From positions 38,824-102,823 of the forward strand of contig CALLAE010000004.1 in assembly GCA_938002665.1 (NCBI GenBank): a DNA stretch of 64,000 nt, given 5' to 3'. The translations under genes were made by a program, and so were the position numbers. The DNA comes from an uncultured Saprospiraceae bacterium (GTDB taxonomy: Bacteria; Bacteroidota; Bacteroidia; Chitinophagales; Saprospiraceae). Shown piece by piece: positions 1-7,533 of this stretch; within the stretch, counting starts at the first letter, position 1, and each line of letters opens with the position of its first letter. The notes beneath the pieces are model-generated. The model saw only the letters and a list, made by a program, of their open reading frames with translations. It was not told the origin of the DNA and searched no databases.

Positions 1-1
1 G

Positions 2-487
2 AGCGCAGAGGTAATCGCTACCGATGTAAAGGGAATAATCAGTGAAGGCGAATATCTAGCTTCCTTAGCACCTAATATAGTTGTGAAGGTGCCTATGATA
101 AAAGATGGGATTAAGGCTATAAGCTACTTTTCCTCTAAAGGAATCAAAACTAACTGTACACTTGTATTCTCAGCTGGCCAAGCTATAATTGCTGCGAAAG
201 CCGGTGCTTCATACATTTCTCCATTTGTAGGAAGGGTAGATGATATTAACTGGGACGGCATAGCACTGATAGAAGAAATAGCAGAAATCTATGCGATACA
301 AATGTTTGAGACAGAGATATTAGCTGCCTCTATCAGAAATGCGAGACATATTGTGCAGTCTGCAAAAGCTGGAGCAGATATCGCAACGTGTCCTTTACAT
401 ACTATCATGGGCCTGCTTAAGCATCCACTTACAGAAAATGGATTAGAAAAATTCTTGGCAGATTATAGAAAGGGTAATCCGGCCTAA
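2..487 (+). CDS. Transaldolase / fructose-6-phosphate aldolase-like protein (5' end missing)
   Basis: Small (TalC/FSA-type) transaldolase family enzyme that makes or breaks dihydroxyacetone units on sugar phosphates through a lysine Schiff base in the cytoplasm. The frame is open from base 2, so the gene begins before the window; about 161 residues are present, against about 217 in the family, so roughly the first 55 are missing. The segment VVKVP carries the expected Schiff-base lysine; KTNCTLVFSAGQA and SPFVGRVDD are family blocks, and the C-terminal TCPLHTIMGLLKHPLT block is intact. The internal GTG at 83 is not a start, because clear family sequence precedes it. Whether it acts in the pentose phosphate pathway or as an aldolase cannot be told from this fragment. 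Confidence 0.88.
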   Translation, partial: SAEVIATDVKGIISEGEYLASLAPNIVVKVPMIKDGIKAISYFSSKGIKTNCTLVFSAGQAIIAAKAGASYISPFVGRVDDINWDGIALIEEIAEIYAIQMFETEILAASIRNARHIVQSAKAGADIATCPLHTIMGLLKHPLTENGLEKFLADYRKGNPA

Positions 488-488
488 C

Positions 489-1373
489 TTACAAGCTAGA
501 TATCAGTGCTAAGCTCTGATCTATTAGCCTTTGTACAGTTTTTGATGGATTAGACGAAAACTCGTTAGTAATTCTATTAGCTAAGATAGCGTTAAGAGAA
601 ACAGATCTGTGACCTAGCAACTTGGACATTCCATATATGCCGGCAGTTTCCATTTCTAAATTTGTAGGGATCAGCATTCCCTGCTCGACTGTGTCAGCAA
701 TTTTTCTGAAATCAAAAGAATGTTTGAGTCTTAAGTTTCTAGATTGCGGACCATAGAAGCCATTTGCAGTGATGGTTATCCCAAGAGTTCCTAGACCGCT
801 AAAATGCTCTACCAGCTTCTCATCTGCATCTACAGCATAATAGTTCAGTTGGCTATTAACCTTCTCCTCTAGACTCGTATTGCGTATCTTTTTTGATTCG
901 TAAAAGTTCAATAGGCCATCAAATCCGATTGCAGATTTAGAAATAATAAAACTATCCAGAGGAACTCCTTTTTGAATAGCACCAGAAGTGCCTATTCTTA
1001 TAAAAGTTAATGGTCGATGAATAGGCTTCACTTCTCGAGTCTCAAAATCTATGTTAGCCAGCGCATCTAGCTCATTAAATACAATATCGATGTTATCAGT
1101 CCCTATGCCCGTAGAAATTATAGTTAACTGCTTCCCATCTAGCTCTCCACTGATAGTCTTAAACTCTCTGCTCTGCCTTTCTAAATGAATTTTATCTAAC
1201 CCTTTGGCGACTAATTCCACTCTAGTAGGGTCGCCTACTGTAATGATAGTATCAGCTATTTCATCAGGTCTCAGTTTTAGATGGTAGACACTATTATCTG
1301 GGTTAATAATTAATTCTGAAGAGGGAATAAACATATCTTCGTCGTATGACTTTACAAATTTTCGAAGGTACAT
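489..1373 (-). CDS. Nucleoside phosphorylase (uridine phosphorylase family)
   Basis: Phosphorolytic cleavage of nucleosides to base and (deoxy)ribose-1-phosphate; cytoplasmic nucleoside salvage. The 294-residue frame shows the phosphate-binding GDPTR (about residues 47-51), STGIGTDN (87-94), RIGTSG (126-131) and a C-terminal LEMETAGIYG block typical of the NP-I fold. The ATG at 1373 leaves only 13 bases to the divergent ArsC-like gene; a second in-frame ATG at 1334 gives a protein beginning MFIPSSEL, which fits related proteins as I remember them and leaves room for a promoter, so the true start may be 1334. It converges with the transaldolase gene with one base between them. Substrate preference (uridine versus others) is not decidable here. 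Confidence 0.88.
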   Translation of the reverse strand: MYLRKFVKSYDEDMFIPSSELIINPDNSVYHLKLRPDEIADTIITVGDPTRVELVAKGLDKIHLERQSREFKTISGELDGKQLTIISTGIGTDNIDIVFNELDALANIDFETREVKPIHRPLTFIRIGTSGAIQKGVPLDSFIISKSAIGFDGLLNFYESKKIRNTSLEEKVNSQLNYYAVDADEKLVEHFSGLGTLGITITANGFYGPQSRNLRLKHSFDFRKIADTVEQGMLIPTNLEMETAGIYGMSKLLGHRSVSLNAILANRITNEFSSNPSKTVQRLIDQSLALISSL

Positions 1374-1386
1374 AAATTAATAGACC

Positions 1387-1734
1387 ATGATAGCTTACAT
1401 ATTACCTGCATGTTCTACTTGCCAGCGTATCCTAAAGGAAGTCAATTGGACAGGAAAAATACATGACATTAAATCTGATGGAATGCCTGAAAAAACACTT
1501 GATCAAATCGCAAAAGAACATGGCTCCTATGAGTCACTCTTTAGTAGAAGGGCAATGAAGTACAAAAGCCTAGGACTAAGAGATATGGATCTTAAAGAGG
1601 AAGATTATCGGAAATACATTTTAGAAGAGTATACATTTTTAAAAAGACCTGTTTTTGTGATAGGAAATAAAAGCTTTGTAGGTAATAGTAAGAAAGTAGT
1701 ATCTGAGTTGAGTAAATTTTTGTCAGAACAATAA
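1387..1734 (+). CDS. ArsC/Spx-family thioredoxin-fold protein
   Basis: 115-residue protein of the ArsC/Spx/YffB family, a thioredoxin-like fold with a redox cysteine near the N-terminus. Visible: PACSTCQRI with Cys9 and Cys12, and the C-terminal LKRPVFVIGNKSFVG strand that in this family follows the cis-proline. The classic arsenate reductase context (arsR, arsB) is absent, and the protein may be a general thiol or glutathione-like reductase rather than a true arsenate reductase. Its TAA stop overlaps the ATG of hemF by one base (TAATG), so the two are surely co-transcribed and probably translationally coupled. Confidence 0.78.
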   Translation: MIAYILPACSTCQRILKEVNWTGKIHDIKSDGMPEKTLDQIAKEHGSYESLFSRRAMKYKSLGLRDMDLKEEDYRKYILEEYTFLKRPVFVIGNKSFVGNSKKVVSELSKFLSEQ

Positions 1735-2618
1735 TGGTGACTAAGGAACATATCATTGCTGAACTAAAAGCACTTCAGGATCGTATCTGCGACAGTTTGG
1801 AAGAGTTAGATGGCGAAGGTCGATTCGAGCAGGATTTGTGGGAAAGACCAGGAGGCGGGGGAGGAAGAACAAGAATCATCACTGGTAAACATATAGAAAA
1901 AGGTGGTGTCAACTTTTCTGCTGTAGGAGGTAATATGCCGGAGAAGATTTACAAAAGTATAGGCATTGGTCCTAATCGCTTTGTTGCTACAGGTGTTTCT
2001 ATAGTATTGCATCCAGTCAATCCACATGTGCCCATTATCCACATGAATGTCCGATATTTTGAGACTGATAATGGCCTCTGGTGGTTTGGCGGAGGGATAG
2101 ATCTTACACCTCATTATGTGGATCCTAACTTGGCTACCAGTTTTCATACTAGCCTAAAAGAAGCCTGTGACAAGCATGACAGTTCTTTCTATCCAGAATT
2201 TAAGAGATGGGCAGACGATTATTTCTATGTAAGACATAGAAAAGAAACCAGAGGTATAGGAGGAATATTTTTCGATAGACTAGATAAAAGTCGGGGCAGT
2301 AAAGCTGAGATGCTTTCTTATATTCTGGAAGTGGGTAACGCCTTTATTCCTATATATAAAAAGCAATTTTTGGATAATTATCAGGTACAATACTCAGATA
2401 GAGAAAAGGAATGGCAACTGCATAGGAGAGGGCGGTATGTGGAATTTAATCTAGTGTGGGATAGAGGTACTAAGTTCGGTCTGGATACTGACGGCAATAT
2501 AGAATCCATCCTCATGAGTCTGCCACCGATTACAAAGTGGAGCTACAAGTATGCACCTAATGAAAGAGAACAAGAGACTTTAGCTTATTTAGTAAAAGAC
2601 TACAACTGGATAGACTAG
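1734..2618 (+). CDS. hemF: Oxygen-dependent coproporphyrinogen III oxidase
   Basis: Catalyses the O2-dependent oxidative decarboxylation of coproporphyrinogen III to protoporphyrinogen IX in heme synthesis, in the cytoplasm. The full 294-residue length is typical of HemF. Conserved blocks: GGGGGRTRII near residue 40, HMNVRYFE followed by WWFGGGIDLTPHY, the FYVRHRKETRGIGGIFFD block, and a C-terminal RRGRYVEFNLVWDRGT block, which together are diagnostic. It overlaps the ArsC-like gene by one base. Presence of the aerobic enzyme implies an oxygen-using organism and fits the cytochrome c maturation genes 3 kb downstream. Confidence 0.96.
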   Translation: MVTKEHIIAELKALQDRICDSLEELDGEGRFEQDLWERPGGGGGRTRIITGKHIEKGGVNFSAVGGNMPEKIYKSIGIGPNRFVATGVSIVLHPVNPHVPIIHMNVRYFETDNGLWWFGGGIDLTPHYVDPNLATSFHTSLKEACDKHDSSFYPEFKRWADDYFYVRHRKETRGIGGIFFDRLDKSRGSKAEMLSYILEVGNAFIPIYKKQFLDNYQVQYSDREKEWQLHRRGRYVEFNLVWDRGTKFGLDTDGNIESILMSLPPITKWSYKYAPNEREQETLAYLVKDYNWID

Positions 2619-2619
2619 C

Positions 2620-3111
2620 TTAATTACAGAGTAGTGTAATATTAGGAGTGCTGATAAGATTACTTTCCTTCCCTGAATCATCTAACAGTTGTATCTCCAA
2701 AACAAGATCATTAGTAGGAAAATCTTCTGAAGGTGTGCAAGGAATAGAGTCCACAAGATTGATACAGCAATCAGAAAAGACCTTAATAATTATTTCACCT
2801 TCTATTCCAGATTGAGCTCCAGCTATATCCAGTTCTGGAACCTTAAAACTTCTATATATCTCATCAGTACGAGAATCTGTCAAAAATATATTTCTATTCT
2901 GGCTCTGCCCCTTAGATCCTAGATCTCCATCCCCATCTCTAAAGCCTATGGTTAAAAATAAAGAGTCTACATTCAAGCCTTGTCGCATGGTGTCCTTAGA
3001 AATGCCTATAAAAGATATTTCAGGAGTATCGCTAAAACCAGGTCCGCCGCCACAGTTGCTAACAAAAAGAGCAATTAATAAAAATGAACTGATTATTATA
3101 AGGTATCTCAA
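2620..3111 (-). CDS. Hypothetical lipoprotein
   Basis: 163-residue protein with an N-terminal hydrophobic segment (residues 4-17) ending in a lipobox, LFVSNC, so Cys20 should be lipidated after signal peptidase II cleavage. The mature part starts with a Gly-rich linker, then contains an FRDGDGDLGSKG segment resembling calcium-binding or Ig-like loops found in other Bacteroidetes lipoproteins, and four further cysteines in the second half. I do not recognise a named family. It converges with hemF (one base between stops) and diverges from the LuxE-like gene with a 32-base gap. Confidence 0.75.
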   Translation of the reverse strand: MRYLIIISSFLLIALFVSNCGGGPGFSDTPEISFIGISKDTMRQGLNVDSLFLTIGFRDGDGDLGSKGQSQNRNIFLTDSRTDEIYRSFKVPELDIAGAQSGIEGEIIIKVFSDCCINLVDSIPCTPSEDFPTNDLVLEIQLLDDSGKESNLISTPNITLLCN

Positions 3112-3143
3112 AGCGTAATTACATTTATGTTCTACTAGATTCC

Positions 3144-4142
3144 GTGAAAATACACCAACAAATATTAAATCTGTTTCAAAATGATACAGACGATTCCTTT
3201 AAAAAACTGGCTATATCTGTTTTCAAGACACAAGCCGAACACAATAAAGTATATAGACGCTTTTTGAACTTGATAAATTGTGAAGTTGAGACGATCACTC
3301 ATTTTCAAGATATTCCCTTAATGCCTATCTCATTCTTTAAGAATTATTTAATTCAAACCCATAATTGGAAAGCTGTCAAAGTATTTAGGTCTAGTGGCAC
3401 AGGAGGCATAAGAAGTTTGCATCCAGTCAAAGACTTGTCTTGGTATGATTCAATAACAAAAAGTATTTTCGAAAAAGACCACTGTTCCTTAGCAAAATAT
3501 GAGGTTCTAGCGCTTTTGCCTAACTATATCGAGAATGGAGATTCTTCGTTAGTACATATGGTTGATCATTTTCAAAAGCTAAGTAATACAACTCTACCAG
3601 CTTCATTTTTATATAATCATACTGACTTAGCTGATAGAATTAGTGCAAGTCTCGTTAGTAACAAAAAAATCTTATTAGTAGGGGTAACCTACGCCTTACT
3701 AGATTTTGCAAAAAAGTTTTCGATTTCTAATCCTAACTTGGAAATACTGTTTACTGGGGGCATGAAGAATAAAAAAAAGGAGATGACTTACCAAGCCATA
3801 GCAGAAACCTTACAAAAAAGTTTTTCGTTATCTAAGATTAGTGCTGAATATGGTATGACAGAATTGCTTTCACAAGCGTATTCCGATAAGGAAGGGGAGT
3901 ATTATATGCCTGCAACAATGAGAATAGTAACTAAGCAACTTCATGATCCTGTCTCCAACTGTAAGTTGCATAAAGCTGGGCTGGTAGGTATTATAGATTT
4001 AGCAAATATAGATAGTTGTTCGTTTATCCTAACTGAGGATTTAGGTGTTGTTTCTAGTTCTCGCACCTTCAAGATATTGGGCAGGCAGGACAATAGTGAT
4101 CTCAGAGGATGCAATTTATTGTATGATTCAGAACATAACTAA
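3144..4142 (+). CDS. LuxE-like acyl-protein synthetase (adenylate-forming)
   Basis: 332-residue member of the acyl-protein synthetase/LuxE family, which activates a carboxylate with ATP. Support: an N-terminal block ending in IPLMPISFFKN, the phosphate-binding loop FRSSGTGGIRS (81-91) and the C-terminal SAEYGMTELLSQAY block equivalent to the adenylate-forming YGMTE motif, followed by EDLGVVS. Starts at GTG (3144). There is no luxC, luxD, luxA or luxB near it, so bioluminescence is not implied; related stand-alone proteins in Bacteroidetes are mostly uncharacterised acyl transferases. It is a single-gene unit between a divergent lipoprotein gene and a convergent amidase gene. Substrate unknown. 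Confidence 0.8.
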   Translation: MKIHQQILNLFQNDTDDSFKKLAISVFKTQAEHNKVYRRFLNLINCEVETITHFQDIPLMPISFFKNYLIQTHNWKAVKVFRSSGTGGIRSLHPVKDLSWYDSITKSIFEKDHCSLAKYEVLALLPNYIENGDSSLVHMVDHFQKLSNTTLPASFLYNHTDLADRISASLVSNKKILLVGVTYALLDFAKKFSISNPNLEILFTGGMKNKKKEMTYQAIAETLQKSFSLSKISAEYGMTELLSQAYSDKEGEYYMPATMRIVTKQLHDPVSNCKLHKAGLVGIIDLANIDSCSFILTEDLGVVSSSRTFKILGRQDNSDLRGCNLLYDSEHN

Positions 4143-4143
4143 C

Positions 4144-5382
4144 CTACTGAGAGACTTTTATCTTTTGGTATCCGACAATCCCTTCGTATAGCCATTTAGC
4201 TAATGCTTCTCTATTAGAGTTTAGCAATAATCTTTTCTGATCATTGGGGTTTCTAATGTTAGCTAGTTCTACGTAGGCAGCAGTAGGTAAAGTATTATTG
4301 AGCATGTATAGACCTCTAGATCTTACATATCCTTTATAACCTCTGTTCTTTTGGTAGTAATTATATTTTTCTTTAAAAGTATTCTGCAGTGAATTAGCTA
4401 ATTTCTTACTGGCCTTAGAAGTTTTGTGGTGATAGAAGAATACATCTTGACGCTTATCTTCAGTATTGCTATCTACATGTACCATTATAGCTACTTGATC
4501 TTTCACACCTTGTTTTTTGTACTTTTGGTAAAGGTTGTTTATTGCTCCTGCACGCTGTGCTAGTCTTTTCACTTGTTTTCTAGGGATGCTAGCACCAAAA
4601 CAAAATTCGTCCTTATCACATTCTAGCACTTGGTCATCTCTTATTCCATCGTTCTTATCCTGTATGACCATATGGGCCGTGGCACCATGGCTGATCAGCT
4701 CTCGTACTAGTCTAAGGCAGACGTCATATGCATATTCGTCTTCACATAAGGTATTATCACATTCGCAGACAGCTCCTGGATCTGGCCCACCATGTCCACT
4801 CACTATATAATATACTCTACCTTTCAAGGTATTGTCTATAACCTCTACGGTTTTGTACTTGTCGCCAAAAAGGTCTAAAGAGACAAAATTGCCCTTTCCA
4901 GGTTTCTTAGTTTCTTTTTTATCAGAGGCACTATTTTCATTATTTCCAGTAACATTTGTAGTAGAAGAAATAGCTAAGTTTTCATTACAAGCTATTTCAT
5001 TGTGTGGTACCCACAGAATCCGACTATCTAAATATTGTGTTTTCCTAAGCTTCGAGGACAATATTTTTTCATTGTAGTCCTTAATTCTAACGGCAGCTTC
5101 CCAGTTATCTATTCCAATGGTGGTCCTAATGCTTGTCCCGTTGTAATGATAAATGTGAATAGGTAGTTTATACTCTTTTCCTACATGTAATTGGTCATTG
5201 AGACTCAATTGGTTAAGCTCTAGGAAGTGATTTCTGTTACAGCTATTTTCTACTAAATGATAGCGTCTAAGCAATGAAAAAATACCATCACCATCCTTTG
5301 CTTTAGTAGAATGATAATAGGTTTCAAATGCTGATATATCTGAAAATGTGAGCAGTATTAATAATACAAGAGGGAATCTCAT
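4144..5382 (-). CDS. N-acetylmuramoyl-L-alanine amidase (Amidase_3) with N-terminal LysM-like region
   Basis: Zinc amidase that cuts the bond between MurNAc and the stem peptide L-Ala; exported. A signal peptide covers about residues 1-18 (ends DISAFE). Residues 20-130 resemble LysM-type peptidoglycan-binding repeats (phrases such as LNQLSLNDQLHVGKEYKLP). The catalytic domain begins near 190 with SGHGGPDPGA (His197), has an acidic EDEYAYD segment (about 213-219), MVHVDSN with His302, and VELANIRN with Glu372: the expected zinc ligands and catalytic glutamate. Single-gene unit, divergent from ccmB across a 177-base AT-rich gap. Probable role in septum splitting or wall recycling, inferred from the family. 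Confidence 0.88.
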   Translation of the reverse strand: MRFPLVLLILLTFSDISAFETYYHSTKAKDGDGIFSLLRRYHLVENSCNRNHFLELNQLSLNDQLHVGKEYKLPIHIYHYNGTSIRTTIGIDNWEAAVRIKDYNEKILSSKLRKTQYLDSRILWVPHNEIACNENLAISSTTNVTGNNENSASDKKETKKPGKGNFVSLDLFGDKYKTVEVIDNTLKGRVYYIVSGHGGPDPGAVCECDNTLCEDEYAYDVCLRLVRELISHGATAHMVIQDKNDGIRDDQVLECDKDEFCFGASIPRKQVKRLAQRAGAINNLYQKYKKQGVKDQVAIMVHVDSNTEDKRQDVFFYHHKTSKASKKLANSLQNTFKEKYNYYQKNRGYKGYVRSRGLYMLNNTLPTAAYVELANIRNPNDQKRLLLNSNREALAKWLYEGIVGYQKIKVSQ

Positions 5383-5559
5383 ATCCTGGCTTTTGGTTAT
5401 CGGTTTCGAAATATGGTTTAAAATTAGGCAAATCCTATAATAAAGTCAAAATGAGATAGTTATACATTGTATAATTTTATAATATATTATTTCATAACCT
5501 TCCTTTTATCTATCACATATAGCAACATAGTGTGATATCTGAAGTACTTTTGGCACAGT

Positions 5560-6213
5560 TTGATAAACAGAATCTATCATATAGCTAAGAAGGACTTGAT
5601 CATGGATGCACGTGACAAGCAATCCTTACTCGCTTCTTTACTTTATCTAGTGACCATAACCTTTGTAATATTCAAGGTTTTCGGTGATATACAAGGCCCT
5701 ACTCGGATAGGAATATATTGGGTGCTATTATTATTCACTGCTGTAAATATTGTGTCTGGATGCTTTGGCACTAATGCTTCAAAAAGAAAATTATACCACT
5801 ATCAGTTGTATGATTCTCTAGAAATATATCTAGCAAAACTCATCACAAATTTTTCAAAAGTTTTTATTGCAGGCTTGGTTCTGATAGTCTTGTTTAGAGT
5901 ATTTAGCGATACCGGCTTAAAAGATCCAGTATTGTTTCTGAAGACCCTTGTATTATCTACTTTGGGTTTAGTAGCAGGCATGACATTCATATCATCATTG
6001 ACTATATATTCTAGTAATCAGGGCTCTTTGTTGTCGATCTTAGCTTTACCCTTACTGATACCTGTTTTGATGATAGGGATGAAAGTATCCCTTGTTTCAG
6101 AAAATATGTTCTTCGATACGGCTGTAGATAGTAACTTATTAATGCTGTTAGGCATAGATATAATAATGCTTGTAATGGGAATGGTATTTATTTCAATAAC
6201 CTGGAAAGCCTGA
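5560..6213 (+). CDS. ccmB: Heme exporter / cytochrome c maturation protein CcmB
   Basis: Inner-membrane permease of the CcmABCD heme-handling complex. 217 residues, about six hydrophobic segments; the N-terminal pattern KKDLIMDARDKQSLLASLLY matches the CcmB start, in which a KD(L)-E/D-R motif precedes the first membrane segment. The TTG at 5560 is the best start because it gives the expected dozen residues before that motif. Four bases separate it from ccmC. The ATPase CcmA is not adjacent and must be elsewhere if present. Confidence 0.85.
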   Translation: MINRIYHIAKKDLIMDARDKQSLLASLLYLVTITFVIFKVFGDIQGPTRIGIYWVLLLFTAVNIVSGCFGTNASKRKLYHYQLYDSLEIYLAKLITNFSKVFIAGLVLIVLFRVFSDTGLKDPVLFLKTLVLSTLGLVAGMTFISSLTIYSSNQGSLLSILALPLLIPVLMIGMKVSLVSENMFFDTAVDSNLLMLLGIDIIMLVMGMVFISITWKA

Positions 6214-6217
6214 CTAA

Positions 6218-7264
6218 ATGAAAAATTGGTGGAAAATACTTTCTGTATTCTTAATGCTCTATACACTTATTGCAGGGTTTCTAATTCCGCTGAAGCCGGG
6301 CATATACGATTTCAATCCAAGGAAAATTACGATAGGAGAGAGTAGCCCTATAGCTATCCTTATCAATACTTATAATACCCGACTGGATGAAGCCAACGAA
6401 AACAATGTTTACCTGAAGACTCCAGCTGACAATCTCCTCAAAGCTTCAAGACTGGAAGTAAAAAGTAGTAATGAAGTAATAGCTCATTTTGAAATACCTG
6501 GACTAATTAAAGATTTCAATACGAAAGAAGAAAGCTTAACGCTTATAGTAGATAATGAACTAGACGGATATAGCTTTTATCCTGATGCGATCAATGTCAT
6601 CATTGGGAATACAGACCCACTATTAGAAAATGAGTATTCCAGCCTGAATGAGATAAAGGAAGTAGAAAAATTCGCTTTCCCGTATCGCCTTATTTTATAC
6701 GAAACCATAAGGAACACTTTCTTTCACGTCGCCATATGGTTTTCTATGTTCATACTATTGATTTACTCTTGTTATCATAGTGTACGTTATCTGATCACGA
6801 AAGATTTAGACTCAGATTCTCGATCTTCTTCTTTGACTACCGTTGCTCTATTTTTTGGTATTGCTGGAATCCTGACTGGTAGCATGTGGGCAAGATATAC
6901 TTGGGGTACTTTTTGGACAACCGATATAAAGTTGAACATGAGTGCGACAGCCTTATTAGTATACTTTGCGTACTGGTTTTTAAGATCTTCTATTAGTGAT
7001 ATAGACACGAGAGCAAGAATAGCGGCTGTATATAACATCTTTGCATTTGTATGTCTTATGATTCTTGTTATGGTCATTCCTAGGTTTACAGATAGTCTGC
7101 ATCCTGGTAATGGTGGCAATCCTGCGCTAGGCGGAGAAGATCTTGATAATACTCTGAGAACTATTTTCTATCCAGCTATTATAGGTTATACTTTATTGGG
7201 CCTCTGGATGGCACAATTACAGTATAGATACTCCCTTATTAAAGACAGGGCTTTAGGCTACTAG
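6218..7264 (+). CDS. ccmC: Cytochrome c biogenesis protein CcmC/CcsA type, with large N-terminal insertion
   Basis: Heme-handling membrane protein for cytochrome c maturation. The WWD-family signature appears as WARYTWGTFWTTD (about 224-236), with candidate heme-ligand histidines His170 (FHVAIWF) and His295 (DSLHPGNGG). The protein is 348 residues, whereas CcmC proteins usually have about 220-250: TM1 (about 8-24) is followed by roughly 125 residues of soluble, beta-rich sequence (about 28-153) before the usual YETIRNTFFHV segment. The frame is unbroken through the insertion, so it is not a frameshift artefact. It belongs to the run ccmB-ccmC-ccmD-gdh. Confidence 0.88.
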   Translation: MKNWWKILSVFLMLYTLIAGFLIPLKPGIYDFNPRKITIGESSPIAILINTYNTRLDEANENNVYLKTPADNLLKASRLEVKSSNEVIAHFEIPGLIKDFNTKEESLTLIVDNELDGYSFYPDAINVIIGNTDPLLENEYSSLNEIKEVEKFAFPYRLILYETIRNTFFHVAIWFSMFILLIYSCYHSVRYLITKDLDSDSRSSSLTTVALFFGIAGILTGSMWARYTWGTFWTTDIKLNMSATALLVYFAYWFLRSSISDIDTRARIAAVYNIFAFVCLMILVMVIPRFTDSLHPGNGGNPALGGEDLDNTLRTIFYPAIIGYTLLGLWMAQLQYRYSLIKDRALGY

Positions 7265-7320
7265 ATATCTTATTATATTCTTTAGTATATGTAAAAAAAA
7301 CACGAGTTTAGCCGCACAAT

Positions 7321-7533
7321 ATGAAACCAAAACTATTAGCAACCTTCATCTTACTTTTCTTTAGTTCTCTTTCCCTGTTTGGTCAAAACGCTTCAGAAGA
7401 TTTTTTCAGAAGTACAGGTAAAATATATACTGTTTTAGCTGTAGTTCTATTACTTTTTGGGGTGATTTTGTTTTTTCTTTTAAGGCTAGAATCAAAGATT
7501 AGTAAGTTGGAAAAACGATTAAAAAATGAGTAA
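7321..7533 (+). CDS. CcmD-like small membrane protein
   Basis: 70 residues: a signal-like hydrophobic segment (about 5-22, ending FGQ), a short linker, one transmembrane helix (about 33-53) and a charged coiled tail. The SGKIYTVLAVVLLLF motif and the position right after ccmC match the small CcmD-family proteins of Bacteroidetes, which help release heme-loaded CcmE from the CcmABC complex in better studied systems. It overlaps the glutamate dehydrogenase start by 8 bases. Confidence 0.75.
   Translation: MKPKLLATFILLFFSSLSLFGQNASEDFFRSTGKIYTVLAVVLLLFGVILFFLLRLESKISKLEKRLKNE

Noticed and set aside
83-487. Start of the transaldolase-like gene at GTG 83
   Set aside because: The frame is open and family-like from base 2, so 83 is internal.
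1806-2147. A 113-residue minus-strand frame
   Set aside because: It lies entirely within hemF, which is strongly conserved; it has no family features. The same applies to the other opposite-strand frames inside recognised genes.
3144-4142. Part of a lux bioluminescence operon
   Set aside because: No luxA, luxB, luxC or luxD within the window, and neighbours are unrelated.
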